Below, one piece after another: positions 54,129 through 61,579 of a stretch of 64,000 nucleotides of DNA. Source of the DNA: Amycolatopsis sp. NBRC 101858. GTDB lineage: Bacteria > Actinomycetota > Actinomycetes > Mycobacteriales > Pseudonocardiaceae. Under the pieces are notes generated by a model. It was not told the DNA's origin. It was given only the letters and a program-made list of their open reading frames with translations, and searched no databases. The first letter of the stretch is position 1; each line of letters starts with the position of its first letter. The position numbers and the translations under genes were made by a program. The stretch lies in contig NZ_BSTD01000009.1 in NCBI RefSeq assembly GCF_030269325.1, forward strand, positions 124,001 to 188,000. The letters run 5' to 3'.

Positions 54129-55073
54129 TCAGGAAATGCGGCGGACCGGCTCCCCGCCCAGCAGGCAGTCGAGGTCGATCCGGCCGCCCGCCGCCGCGAG
54201 GACGGCGTCGATCGCCAGGTCGACGTCCAGCTTCCGGCCGTGCTGGTCGGCGTAGGCGCGCATCAGGTTGCCGATGTGGCGCTCGGGGTTGCGCCACGAC
54301 GGCCAGCGCAGTGACGCCTGGTTCGCCAGCCTCGTGAAGTCCGTCTGCCGCTCCGTCACCTCGAGCAGCCACTCCAGGTAGACGCGCATCGCGTGCAGCG
54401 CGCTGTGGCCGGGGGTCGCCACCGGGCCGTGGCCGGGGACGACGGTCCGCGGGCGGAACGTGTCCTGCAGCCAGGCGAGCGCGTCGAGCCAGCCCGGGAT
54501 CGAGCCGTGCACCGTCAGCGGCGTGTCGCCGACGGACACGAGGTCGCCGGTGAACAGCGTGCCCGAGCGGGGCTCGTGCACCACCAGGTCGCCCGCGGTG
54601 TGGGCGACGCCGGGCACCGCCACGACGTCGGCGACCGCGCCGCCGAGGTCGAGGCGGCGCCAGCCGGTGACCGGCCGGACCGCGTCCGGCTCCGGGGGCT
54701 CGAGCACGCCCCACTGCGTGTAGGTGAAAACGTTGCCGTAGGTCTGCGGCCCGGCCTTGACCAGGTCGACGGCGCCGGGCGCGGCCAGCGCCGTCCCGCC
54801 TTCGCGCAGCGCGACCCCGACGCCGTTGTGGTGCTCGCCGTGCGCGTGCGTGACGACGACGGTCAGCTCCTGCTCACCCGCGTACTTGCGGACGTCGCGC
54901 ATCAGCTCCAGCGTCGCCTGCTCGGTGCCGCACGTGTCGACCAGCACGACGCCTTCGCTGCCCTGGATCCAGCCGCTGTTCGAGACGAACCACTCCGCCG
55001 GGCTCTTCACGTACGCGACCACGCCCGGGCGCGCGTGCCGGAGCGGGACGATGTTCGATGTGACGGCCGGCAT
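54129..55073 (-). CDS. MBL-fold metallo-hydrolase
   Basis: A 314-residue metallo-beta-lactamase-fold protein. The metal motif is THAHGEHHNG (about 97-106), with Glu where Asp is usual, then VPGVAHTAGDLVV, LFTGDLVSVGD and VVPGHGPVA. The C-terminal helical part (WPSWRNPERHIGNLMRAYAD) is family-like for cyclase/dehydrase-type MBL proteins. ATG 55073 follows GGGGAGG. Substrate unknown. It is in line with flanking secreted enzyme genes but lacks a signal. Confidence 0.9.
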   Translation of the reverse strand: MPAVTSNIVPLRHARPGVVAYVKSPAEWFVSNSGWIQGSEGVVLVDTCGTEQATLELMRDVRKYAGEQELTVVVTHAHGEHHNGVGVALREGGTALAAPGAVDLVKAGPQTYGNVFTYTQWGVLEPPEPDAVRPVTGWRRLDLGGAVADVVAVPGVAHTAGDLVVHEPRSGTLFTGDLVSVGDTPLTVHGSIPGWLDALAWLQDTFRPRTVVPGHGPVATPGHSALHAMRVYLEWLLEVTERQTDFTRLANQASLRWPSWRNPERHIGNLMRAYADQHGRKLDVDLAIDAVLAAAGGRIDLDCLLGGEPVRRIS

Positions 55074-55145
55074 GGTTCCTCCCCTGGACTGACGAAGCGG
55101 TTAACGACGCGGGCGCGAGCAGGTTGCGCCTTCAGCCGCCGAGGG

Positions 55146-56405
55146 TCACCCGGCGAGCGCCCAGCGCTGGTTGACGGCCGCCGAACAGGTCCAGATCCGA
55201 AGGCGGGTGCCGTCGGCGGTCGACCCGCCGGGCGCATCGAGGCACTTGCCCGACTGCGGGTTCAGCAGCGTGCCGTCCGAGCGCGCCTGCCACGTCTGCG
55301 CGCCGGTGGTGTTGCAGTCCCACAGCTGGACGAGCGTACCGTCCGTCGTGCCGCTGTTCGAGACGTCGAGGCACTTCCCCAGTGCGCGGATCGTGCCGTT
55401 CTGCCTGGTCCAGCGCTGGGCGGCGGTCGAGTTGCACGTCCAGAGCTGCACGGCCGTGCCGTTGGCGGTGTTCGACGAGCTGACGTCGACGCACTTGCCG
55501 GCCACCCCGGTGATGGTGCCGGCGGGGTAGGGCGAGCCGCTGGAGATCAGGTACGCGCTGGTCGCGACGTTCCAGTGCGTCGCCAGGTAGCTGCCGGGCG
55601 CCGGGCTGGTGTTGAAGTAGTCGTCGCCGAGGCAGTCGAACTGGTTCTCCGGCGCGCCCGGGCAGACCTTCACGAGGGTGCCCGGCGGGTTCGGGAGGCC
55701 GCCGTCGTCGTAGCACATGATGTCCTCGTCGTCCCAGCAGTGACCGAAGGCGCTGGAGTGCGGTGCGCTGCCCTGGACGGCGCCGAGGGTGTGGAGGAGT
55801 TCGTGCCCGGTCGCCTGCCAGGACCAGCAGCCGGTGCCGACCGTGGCGTAGTGCGGGCCGGCGTTGTAGGGGTTGCCCGAGCCGGGGCTGTCGTTGCCGC
55901 CGTTGCCGAACGCGAGGCCGCAGCCGTCTTTGTCGTACCAGACGATGTACTTGCGGTCGGCGCGGTTGTAGCCCTGGGCCTTGATGGCGTTGGTGATCGT
56001 GTCGACCGTCGCCATGTCGGACTGGGCGATGGTCACGTTGTTCACGGTGGCCCGGCAGCTCGAGTCGGTGACGTACCGGACGTGGCGCACGCCGCCGCCG
56101 AGCCGGTTCGCGGCCTCGACGAAGCCGTCGTCGATCTGGCTCGCGAAGGTCTGGAACTGGCCGACGAACTGCGAGTAGCGGTCGGCCTGGGTGTTGCCGC
56201 GGACGTAGAGGGCCTGGACGCGCTTGCCGCTGGTGCCGTCGCCGTCGCAGACGGTGGACATCGGGGCCACGGTCGCGGTCCGGTTCCGCAGGTGATCGGG
56301 CAGCTGTTCGGTGCCGTCACCCGCGGCGGCGGCCGAGGGCAGCAGGGCGGTGGCGAAGACGAGGGCGGTGCTGAGCGCGGCGAGGCGCCAGGATCTCGTG
56401 GTCAT
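55146..56405 (-). CDS. Secreted zinc metallopeptidase with ricin B lectin domain
   Basis: A 419-residue exported protein. The signal peptide spans about 1-28. The catalytic domain (about 40-285) has HELLHTLGAVQ (201-211) with a further His near 216-222 and a Met-turn-like DIMCYDDGG (228-236), a metzincin-like set. The C-terminal ricin B trefoil (about 296-419) has three QRW/QTW repeats (AAQRWTRQNG, GAQTWQARSD, VNQRWALAG). It probably binds a glycan while cutting associated protein. A GGTCTAGACC palindrome lies 45 bp upstream, linking it to the neighbouring GntR-type regulator. Confidence 0.9.
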   Translation of the reverse strand: MTTRSWRLAALSTALVFATALLPSAAAAGDGTEQLPDHLRNRTATVAPMSTVCDGDGTSGKRVQALYVRGNTQADRYSQFVGQFQTFASQIDDGFVEAANRLGGGVRHVRYVTDSSCRATVNNVTIAQSDMATVDTITNAIKAQGYNRADRKYIVWYDKDGCGLAFGNGGNDSPGSGNPYNAGPHYATVGTGCWSWQATGHELLHTLGAVQGSAPHSSAFGHCWDDEDIMCYDDGGLPNPPGTLVKVCPGAPENQFDCLGDDYFNTSPAPGSYLATHWNVATSAYLISSGSPYPAGTITGVAGKCVDVSSSNTANGTAVQLWTCNSTAAQRWTRQNGTIRALGKCLDVSNSGTTDGTLVQLWDCNTTGAQTWQARSDGTLLNPQSGKCLDAPGGSTADGTRLRIWTCSAAVNQRWALAG

Positions 56406-56449
56406 GGGGGAGTTCCGCCTTTCCCGGTGCGACAGGGGACGAGAAGTGC

Positions 56450-56459
56450 GGTCTAGACC
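56450..56459. promoter_or_regulatory. GntR/HutC-type operator upstream of the metallopeptidase
   Basis: GGTCTAGACC is a perfect palindrome of the GGT-N4-ACC type and resembles the core of DasR/HutC boxes (TGGTCTAGACCA). It lies 45 bp upstream of the start at 56405 in the 399-bp gap 56406-56804. Confidence 0.7.
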
Positions 56460-56589
56460 ACTTGGGATGATAGGCAGCGGGTGAGCGGGCTGTCACTGAC
56501 AAGAACGGACAGCTTGGGGTGAATCGCCCACGGACATTTCGGTCATCCGATTGAAAACGATCTTCCCGGACCGCTGAGCGGTACGGGTC

Positions 56590-56627
56590 TTGACAGTCGA
56601 TCTCGTACGTCCATACTGGTATATACC
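56590..56627 (+). promoter_or_regulatory. Promoter with overlapping GGT-N4-ACC operator, PTS operon
   Basis: TTGACA (56590-56595) and CATACT (56612-56617) are 16 bp apart. ACTGGTATATACC (56615-56627), containing the perfect palindrome GGTATATACC, overlaps the -10 end and the probable start point, ideal for repression by the HutC-type regulator at 60740. Confidence 0.7.
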
Positions 56628-56658
56628 TTTATGGGAGGGTCCGGGAAATCCAAAGGGG

Positions 56659-56719
56659 GGCTTCGCGCTCGCGGGCCGACGGAAGGTCTGAGGGGTCCTT
56701 CCGTCGGCCGCGCGAAGCC
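56659..56719 (+). promoter_or_regulatory. Long two-part hairpin in the PTS operon leader
   Basis: Outer arms GGCTTCGCGC (56659-56668) and GCGCGAAGCC (56710-56719) are perfect; inner arms GGCCGACGGAAGG (56674-56686) and CCTTCCGTCGGCC (56697-56709) are perfect. A 5-nt bulge and a 10-nt loop remain. That is 23 base pairs about 85 bp before the EIIB start. It could be an attenuator, a terminator of the upstream promoter or an RNA-stability element. Confidence 0.8.
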
Positions 56720-56749
56720 GTCGTTGAAAACCGCCGGTCACGGACAGCG

Positions 56750-56775
56750 TTGACACAACTACTGGTACGAACCAG
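56750..56775 (+). promoter_or_regulatory. Second -35 element and third GGT-N4-ACC site
   Basis: TTGACA (56750-56755) is followed by ACTGGTACGAACCAG (56761-56775), with CTGGT/ACCAG arms around ACGA. It repeats the ACTGGT-N4-ACC pattern of the 56615 site and lies 30 bp before the EIIB start, so it may be a second regulated promoter or roadblock. Confidence 0.6.
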
Positions 56776-56804
56776 GATGGGTGCTGCCGGCCGGGAGGAG
56801 ACAC

Positions 56805-57281
56805 ATGGCGGGGGCACACGTCCGGATCGACAACCGGCTGATCCACGGGCAGGTCACCGTCGCCTGGACGCGGCGGCTCGGCGTGCGCCGGCTGGTCGTC
56901 TGCAACGACGACGTCGCCGTGGACGAGCTGCAGCGCATGCTGCTTCCGCAGGCCGCGCGCGGGCTGCCCACCGACGTCTTCACCGTCGCCGAAGCGCTCG
57001 AAACGACCGCCGGTGCGGACGTCATGATCCTCGCGAAGCATCCCGAAGACGCCTTTCGCCTGGTCGAAGGCGGGTTGCGACCCGAGACGGTCAACGTCGG
57101 CAACGTCGCGCCCCGGCCGGGCACCGCCTACACCATGGTCACGCGCTCGATCGCGGTCACCGCGGACGAGGCCGACGCCTACCGCAAGCTCGCCGCGTCG
57201 GGCGTCCCGCTGGTGACCCAGCTGATGCCGCACGACAAGCCCGCCGAATTCGTCCCGCTGCTCGACCGGAAAGGGCTCTAG
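56805..57281 (+). CDS. PTS mannose/fructose/sorbose-family EIIB component
   Basis: A 158-residue cytoplasmic phosphocarrier. HVRIDNRLIHGQVTVAWTRR contains the phosphorylated His14, the invariant signature of mannose-class EIIB. The rest (VVCNDDVAVDELQRMLLPQA, NVGNVAPRPGT) is family-typical. ATG 56805 follows GGGAGGAG. EIIB takes phosphate from EIIA and passes it to sugar entering through EIIC/EIID. Mannose-class PTS is common in Firmicutes and enterics and uncommon in actinomycetes. HPr and EI are not in the window. Confidence 0.95.
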   Translation: MAGAHVRIDNRLIHGQVTVAWTRRLGVRRLVVCNDDVAVDELQRMLLPQAARGLPTDVFTVAEALETTAGADVMILAKHPEDAFRLVEGGLRPETVNVGNVAPRPGTAYTMVTRSIAVTADEADAYRKLAASGVPLVTQLMPHDKPAEFVPLLDRKGL

Positions 57282-57287
57282 CCCCGC

Positions 57288-58919
57288 ATGCTCGTCGCGC
57301 TGGCCCTGACCATCTGGGCGATCTACTGCACCTACGACGGGCTCGGCCCGTTCCTCATCTACGCCCAGCGCCCGCTCATCGCCGGCTCGGTCGCCGGACT
57401 GATCGTCGGACACCCGCTGCTCGGCCTGCTGATCGGCGCGACGCTGGAGCTGGCCGCCCTCGGGGTCTACACCTACGGCGGCGCGACCATCCCGGACTAC
57501 CAGACCGGTGCCATCGTCGGCACCGCGCTGGCCGCGGGTGCCGCCGGCGACACGTCCGCGCAGGTCGCGATCGGGCTCGGCGTCGGGCTGCCGGCCGCGA
57601 TCCTGCTCGCCGCGCTCGACCCGGTCGGCAAGATCATCACCACCGGGCTGGTCCACCGGGCCGACGGCTACGCCGCCGACGGCAACGCGCGCGGCCTCGC
57701 CCTGATCCACTGGATCAGCCTGGTGCCGTGGGTGGCGGTGCGCGCGATCCCGACGTTCCTCGCCGCGCTCGCCGCGTCCGGCGGCCTGGTCAAGGACATC
57801 ACCGCGAGCATCCCCGCCGGGTTCGTGCAGGGCATGACGCTCGCGGGGTCGTTGCTGCCCGCGGTCGGGTTCGCGCTGCTGCTCGGCATGATGGAGCTGA
57901 CCCGGTACTGGTACCTGCTGCTGATCGGGTTCGTCGCGTTCGCCTACCTCCACATTCCGCTGCTGGGCATCGCGCTGGTCGGCGTCGCGGTCGCGATGCT
58001 GTTCGTGACGCTCAAGCGCGACGAGCCGGCGGTCGTGGTTCCGGAGAGCCCGGCTGAAGAGTCCGAAAAGCACACTGTGGACGTGCGGCTGACGAAGCAG
58101 GACCTGCGCCGCGTGTTCCGCCGGTACTTCTGGTCCAGCCAGATCTCCTGGAACTACGAGCGGATGCAGGCGCTCGGGTTCGCGTACTCGATGGAACCGG
58201 TGCTGCGCCGGCTCTACCCGGAGAAGGCCGACTACGTCGCCGGCCTGCAGCGGCACCTGCAGTTCTTCAACACGTCGGTGCTGGTCGGCGGCCCGCTGAT
58301 CCTCGGCTCGAGCGTCGCGCTGGAAGAAGCGGGCACGCCGAAGTCGGCCGCGAGCACGAAGGTCGCGCTGATGGGGCCGATGGCCGGCATCGGCGACACC
58401 GTCGTCTTCGCGCTGTACAACAGCATCATCTTCACCATGGGCGCGTCGTGGGCGCTGCAGGGCAGCTGGCTCGGCCCCGCCTTCGCCGCGGTGATGGTGC
58501 TCGTGCCGTACGCGCTGGTGCGGCGCTGGCAGTTCGGGTTCGCCTACCGCGAAGGGAAACGGCTGGCCGGGCGCCTCGCCGCCGGCGCGCTCGCCCGCGT
58601 CGCGCAGGGGGCGACCGTGCTCGGGTTCGTCGTGCTCGGCGGGTTCATCCCGTCGATCGTCAAGGTCGTCACCACGCTGACCTACCGCCAGACCACCACG
58701 GTCCAGGGGCAGCCGGTGACGCAGGCCGTCGCGATCCAGGACCGGCTCGACGAGCTGGTCCCGTTCCTGCTGCCGGTGCTCGTCACCGCCGGGGTGTACC
58801 TGCTGACGGCCAAGGCCCGCCTGCGGCCCGTCTGGATCATCGCCATCGTCGTCGTCGCCGGGGTCGTCCTGGGGTGGCTCGGCTGGTTCGCGCCGTCGGC
58901 CCCGGCGAAGGGTTACTGA
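57288..58919 (+). CDS. Fused PTS EIIC-EIID membrane component (mannose class)
   Basis: A 543-residue membrane protein. Residues 1-240 match EIIC (LTIWAIYCTYDGLGPFLIYA, GATLELAALGVYTYGGATIPD). A charged linker (about 243-262, PAVVVPESPAEESEKH) leads to EIID, residues 263-543 (LTKQDLRRVFRRYFW, SWNYERMQALGFAYSM, LQRHLQFFNTSVLVGGPLIL, MGPMAGIGDTVVFALYNSII). In most mannose-class systems IIC and IID are separate genes, so the fusion is notable. ATG 57288 is 6 bp after the EIIB stop. The last helix ends before a short hairpin. Confidence 0.94.
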   Translation: MLVALALTIWAIYCTYDGLGPFLIYAQRPLIAGSVAGLIVGHPLLGLLIGATLELAALGVYTYGGATIPDYQTGAIVGTALAAGAAGDTSAQVAIGLGVGLPAAILLAALDPVGKIITTGLVHRADGYAADGNARGLALIHWISLVPWVAVRAIPTFLAALAASGGLVKDITASIPAGFVQGMTLAGSLLPAVGFALLLGMMELTRYWYLLLIGFVAFAYLHIPLLGIALVGVAVAMLFVTLKRDEPAVVVPESPAEESEKHTVDVRLTKQDLRRVFRRYFWSSQISWNYERMQALGFAYSMEPVLRRLYPEKADYVAGLQRHLQFFNTSVLVGGPLILGSSVALEEAGTPKSAASTKVALMGPMAGIGDTVVFALYNSIIFTMGASWALQGSWLGPAFAAVMVLVPYALVRRWQFGFAYREGKRLAGRLAAGALARVAQGATVLGFVVLGGFIPSIVKVVTTLTYRQTTTVQGQPVTQAVAIQDRLDELVPFLLPVLVTAGVYLLTAKARLRPVWIIAIVVVAGVVLGWLGWFAPSAPAKGY

Positions 58920-58958
58920 TTTGACCAAAAGCAGGCCGTCCCCCGGGCGGCACGCAAC

Positions 58959-59003
58959 CGTTACTGCGAAGCCATGGCCGTGGCTGTGGCCGAATCAGTA
59001 ACG
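58959..59003 (+). promoter_or_regulatory. Inverted repeat between EIICD and EIIA genes
   Basis: CGTTACTG (58959-58966) and CAGTAACG (58996-59003) are perfect 8-bp arms around a 29-nt loop that can itself fold (GGCCATGGCC-like). It lies in the only sizeable gap of the operon and could process or partially terminate the transcript. Confidence 0.5.
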
Positions 59004-59027
59004 AACGGCACAGTAGGAGACACCGCC

Positions 59028-59411
59028 ATGTCCGTCCCGATCGTTCTAGCCGGGCACGGGCGGCTGCCCTCCGGCGTGGGGGAAGCCGCCGAAATGATCC
59101 TCGGCCCGCAGTCGCGGCTGAAGGTCTGCGAGCTGAGCCCGCACGACAGCCCGGAGGAGTTCGGCGTCCGCGTGCTCGCGCTGCTCGGCGACGCCACCGA
59201 GGCGCTCGTGCTCGCCGACCTGCACGGCGGCTCGCCGTTCAACGCCGTCCGCGCGCTCGCGCACCCGCGCCTGCAGCTGGTGTCCGGCCTGAACCTGCCG
59301 ATGCTGCTGGAAGTCCTGCTGCACACGACCGACGACGTCACCGAGCTCGCCGGGGTGGCCCGCGCCGCCGGCCGCGACGGCGTCGTCGACGTCCTGGAAT
59401 CCACCTGGTGA
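59028..59411 (+). CDS. PTS mannose-class EIIA component
   Basis: A 127-residue cytoplasmic phosphocarrier. VPIVLAGHGRLPSGVGEAAE places the phosphorylated His10, and VLADLHGGSPFNAVRALA is the conserved second loop. The C-terminus ends in DVLESTW. ATG 59028 follows TAGGAGA; an upstream ATG at 58974 is less likely. The next gene overlaps its stop by GTGA, so the amidohydrolase is made together with the PTS. Confidence 0.94.
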   Translation: MSVPIVLAGHGRLPSGVGEAAEMILGPQSRLKVCELSPHDSPEEFGVRVLALLGDATEALVLADLHGGSPFNAVRALAHPRLQLVSGLNLPMLLEVLLHTTDDVTELAGVARAAGRDGVVDVLESTW

Positions 59412-60715
59412 CCGCCGCGCTCCTGCTCGCCGCGCAAGACGTCCGGATCACGCCGGGGCCCGGGCACCCGCTCGGCGGCTACCTGGCCCGGGACGGCGTC
59501 GCGACCGGCACGCACGACGACCTCGAGGCGTCGCTGATCTGGCTCTCCACCGAGGACGACCCCGGCGTGCTGTGGGTGGCGCTCGACGCGCTCGCGGTCG
59601 ACGCCGGCCTCACCCGCACCCTGGCCGACGCCGTCGGGGCCGCGGTGGGCATCGACCCGGAGCGGGTGCTCGTCTGCGCGTCGCACACGCATTCCGGGCC
59701 CGAGGGCTGGACCGGCCCGCTGCACCCCGGGCTGCCGGGGCGGCGCGACGCCCGGCTGGTCGGCCGCATGGCCGAGACGGTCACCGGTGCGGCGCTGCGG
59801 CTGCGCGCGTGCCGCGGCCGCGTCCGGGCCCGCTGGCACGCGGGGTCGACCGAGGCCGTCGGCGGCAACCGCTACCGGCCGGACGGGCCGCACGACACGT
59901 CGTTCGGCGTGCTGGAGCTGCGCCGCGACGACGGTTCGCCGGCCGCGCTGCTGTTCGACTACGCCAGCCACCCGACCGTGCTGGGGCCCGACAACCTCAC
60001 GTGGTCGGCGGACTGGCCGGGGGCGACGCGGCGGGAGCTGGCGAGCCTGATCGGCCAGCCGGTGGCGGCGTTCCTGCAGGGCGCGGCGGGCGACGCGAGC
60101 TCCCGGTTCGTCCGGCGCGGCCGCGACCACGCCGAGGTCCGCACCCTCGGCGGCCACCTCGCGACGTCGATCGCGCGGACGCTGGCGGCGGCCTCGGCGA
60201 CGGCGGAAACCGGCCCGGTCCGGCTGTCGAGATCGACGCTGCACCTGCCCTACCGCGAGGTCCCGTCGCTCGAGGACAGCCTGGAGCTGCGGCAGTCGGC
60301 CGAGCGCGAGTGGCAGCGCGAGCTGGCCCACCACGGCGAGGACCACCCGGCGGTCCGGATCGCGCAGACGCGCTACGAGGGGTGCGCGATGCTCGCGGCG
60401 ATGGCGGCCACCGACCGGCCGACGGGCTGCGCGGAGGTCCCGGTCAGCGTGGTGACGCTGGGGGAGATCACGTGGCTGCACACGCCGTTCGAGCTGTTCG
60501 CTTCACTGGGGTTGAGGATCCGGCGGGGCAGCCCGTTCCGGCACACGCGCGTGATCGGCTACACGGACGGGTACCTGGGGTACCTCCCGGACGCGGACGG
60601 GCACCGCGGCGGGGTTTACGAGTCCTACGTGACGCTGTTCCAGCCGGACGCCGGTGACGTGCTGGTCGAGCACTGCCTCAGGCTGCTCCGGGCGCACCGC
60701 GCCGAGACCGGTTAG
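59408..60715 (+). CDS. Neutral/alkaline ceramidase-like amidohydrolase (no signal peptide)
   Basis: A 435-residue protein resembling the N-terminal catalytic domain of neutral ceramidases, zinc enzymes that cleave N-acyl amides. VLVCASHTHSGPEGW (about 96-110) and FDYASHPTVLG (about 182-192) supply the zinc histidines and QGAAGDASSRF (about 225-235) the probable nucleophile Ser region. It lacks a signal peptide and the C-terminal Ig domain of true ceramidases. GTG 59408 overlaps the EIIA stop, so it probably deacylates the sugar phosphate imported by the PTS, by inference. Confidence 0.85.
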   Translation: MTAALLLAAQDVRITPGPGHPLGGYLARDGVATGTHDDLEASLIWLSTEDDPGVLWVALDALAVDAGLTRTLADAVGAAVGIDPERVLVCASHTHSGPEGWTGPLHPGLPGRRDARLVGRMAETVTGAALRLRACRGRVRARWHAGSTEAVGGNRYRPDGPHDTSFGVLELRRDDGSPAALLFDYASHPTVLGPDNLTWSADWPGATRRELASLIGQPVAAFLQGAAGDASSRFVRRGRDHAEVRTLGGHLATSIARTLAAASATAETGPVRLSRSTLHLPYREVPSLEDSLELRQSAEREWQRELAHHGEDHPAVRIAQTRYEGCAMLAAMAATDRPTGCAEVPVSVVTLGEITWLHTPFELFASLGLRIRRGSPFRHTRVIGYTDGYLGYLPDADGHRGGVYESYVTLFQPDAGDVLVEHCLRLLRAHRAETG

Positions 60716-60739
60716 GCCACTCGGGGGGAGCTGCCTCGG

Positions 60740-61507
60740 TCAGGACGGGCTGCGCCGCGCCTGGGTGAAGACGGTGTAGCGGTCCGCGCGGTACAGCGAA
60801 CGGCCCGCTTCGATCACGCCGCCGCTCTGGTCGTGGAGCGTGCCCTCGATGATCAGGCACGGCTGGGTGGGCTCGATGCCGAGCAGGGCCGCGTCGCCGG
60901 TGTCCGGGAGGACCGCGGAGATCGCCGTGTCGTTCCACTCCGCGTGCACGCCCCAGCGCTCCTCGAGCGTGCGGTGCAGGGACTGCGTCTCCCAGTCGAA
61001 CAGCTCGATGTCGGGGAACCGGTCGACCGACAGGTTCGTGCGCTCGACCGCGAACGGCTCGTCGGCGACGTAGCGCAGGCGCTCCAGCCGGAACACGCGC
61101 GCGCCCGGGGGGACGTTGAGCCGGCCGGCCAGGCGGGGCATCGCGCGCTCGACCTCGGCGTGGAGCACCTTCGTCTTGGGCACCACGCCGCGGGCCTTCA
61201 TGTCCTCGGTGAACGAGGTGAGCATGTCGATGTGCGCGGCCTGGCGTTCGGCGGTGAACGTCGCGGTGCCGTGCTGGCGGTAGAGGACGCCGTCGGAGAC
61301 CAGGCGGTTGATCTCCTGGCGCACGGTGCCGCGGGCGACGCTGAAGTGCTCGGCGAGGAACCGCTCGGACGGCATCAGCCGCCCGGGACCGGCCTCGGTC
61401 GCGACGCCTTCGAGGATTTCGCGGAGCTGGTCGCCCTTCGGCCGCCCCGGCTGCAGCGCGTCCGGGAGCCGGAGATCGCTCGCGGGGACGTGTTTCGGAC
61501 GGGGCAT
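60740..61507 (-). CDS. HutC-type GntR repressor with UTRA domain
   Basis: A 255-residue GntR-family regulator. LMPSERFLAEHFSVARGTVR then QEINRLVSDGVLYRQHGTAT (about 45-84) is the winged helix-turn-helix. The C-terminal UTRA domain (about 100-250: ERLRYVADEPFAVERTNLSV, HDQSGGVIEAGRSLYRADRY) binds an effector such as an amino-sugar phosphate. It faces the PTS operon head-on at its end and is the natural candidate for the GGT-N4-ACC sites upstream. ATG 61507 start. Confidence 0.93.
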   Translation of the reverse strand: MPRPKHVPASDLRLPDALQPGRPKGDQLREILEGVATEAGPGRLMPSERFLAEHFSVARGTVRQEINRLVSDGVLYRQHGTATFTAERQAAHIDMLTSFTEDMKARGVVPKTKVLHAEVERAMPRLAGRLNVPPGARVFRLERLRYVADEPFAVERTNLSVDRFPDIELFDWETQSLHRTLEERWGVHAEWNDTAISAVLPDTGDAALLGIEPTQPCLIIEGTLHDQSGGVIEAGRSLYRADRYTVFTQARRSPS

Positions 61508-61579
61508 GGCTTCAGTATGTCGCGCGGGCGGGCCGGAGGTAACACCACGCGCGGCAGGGGCAGGCCGGGATGGGAGAAC

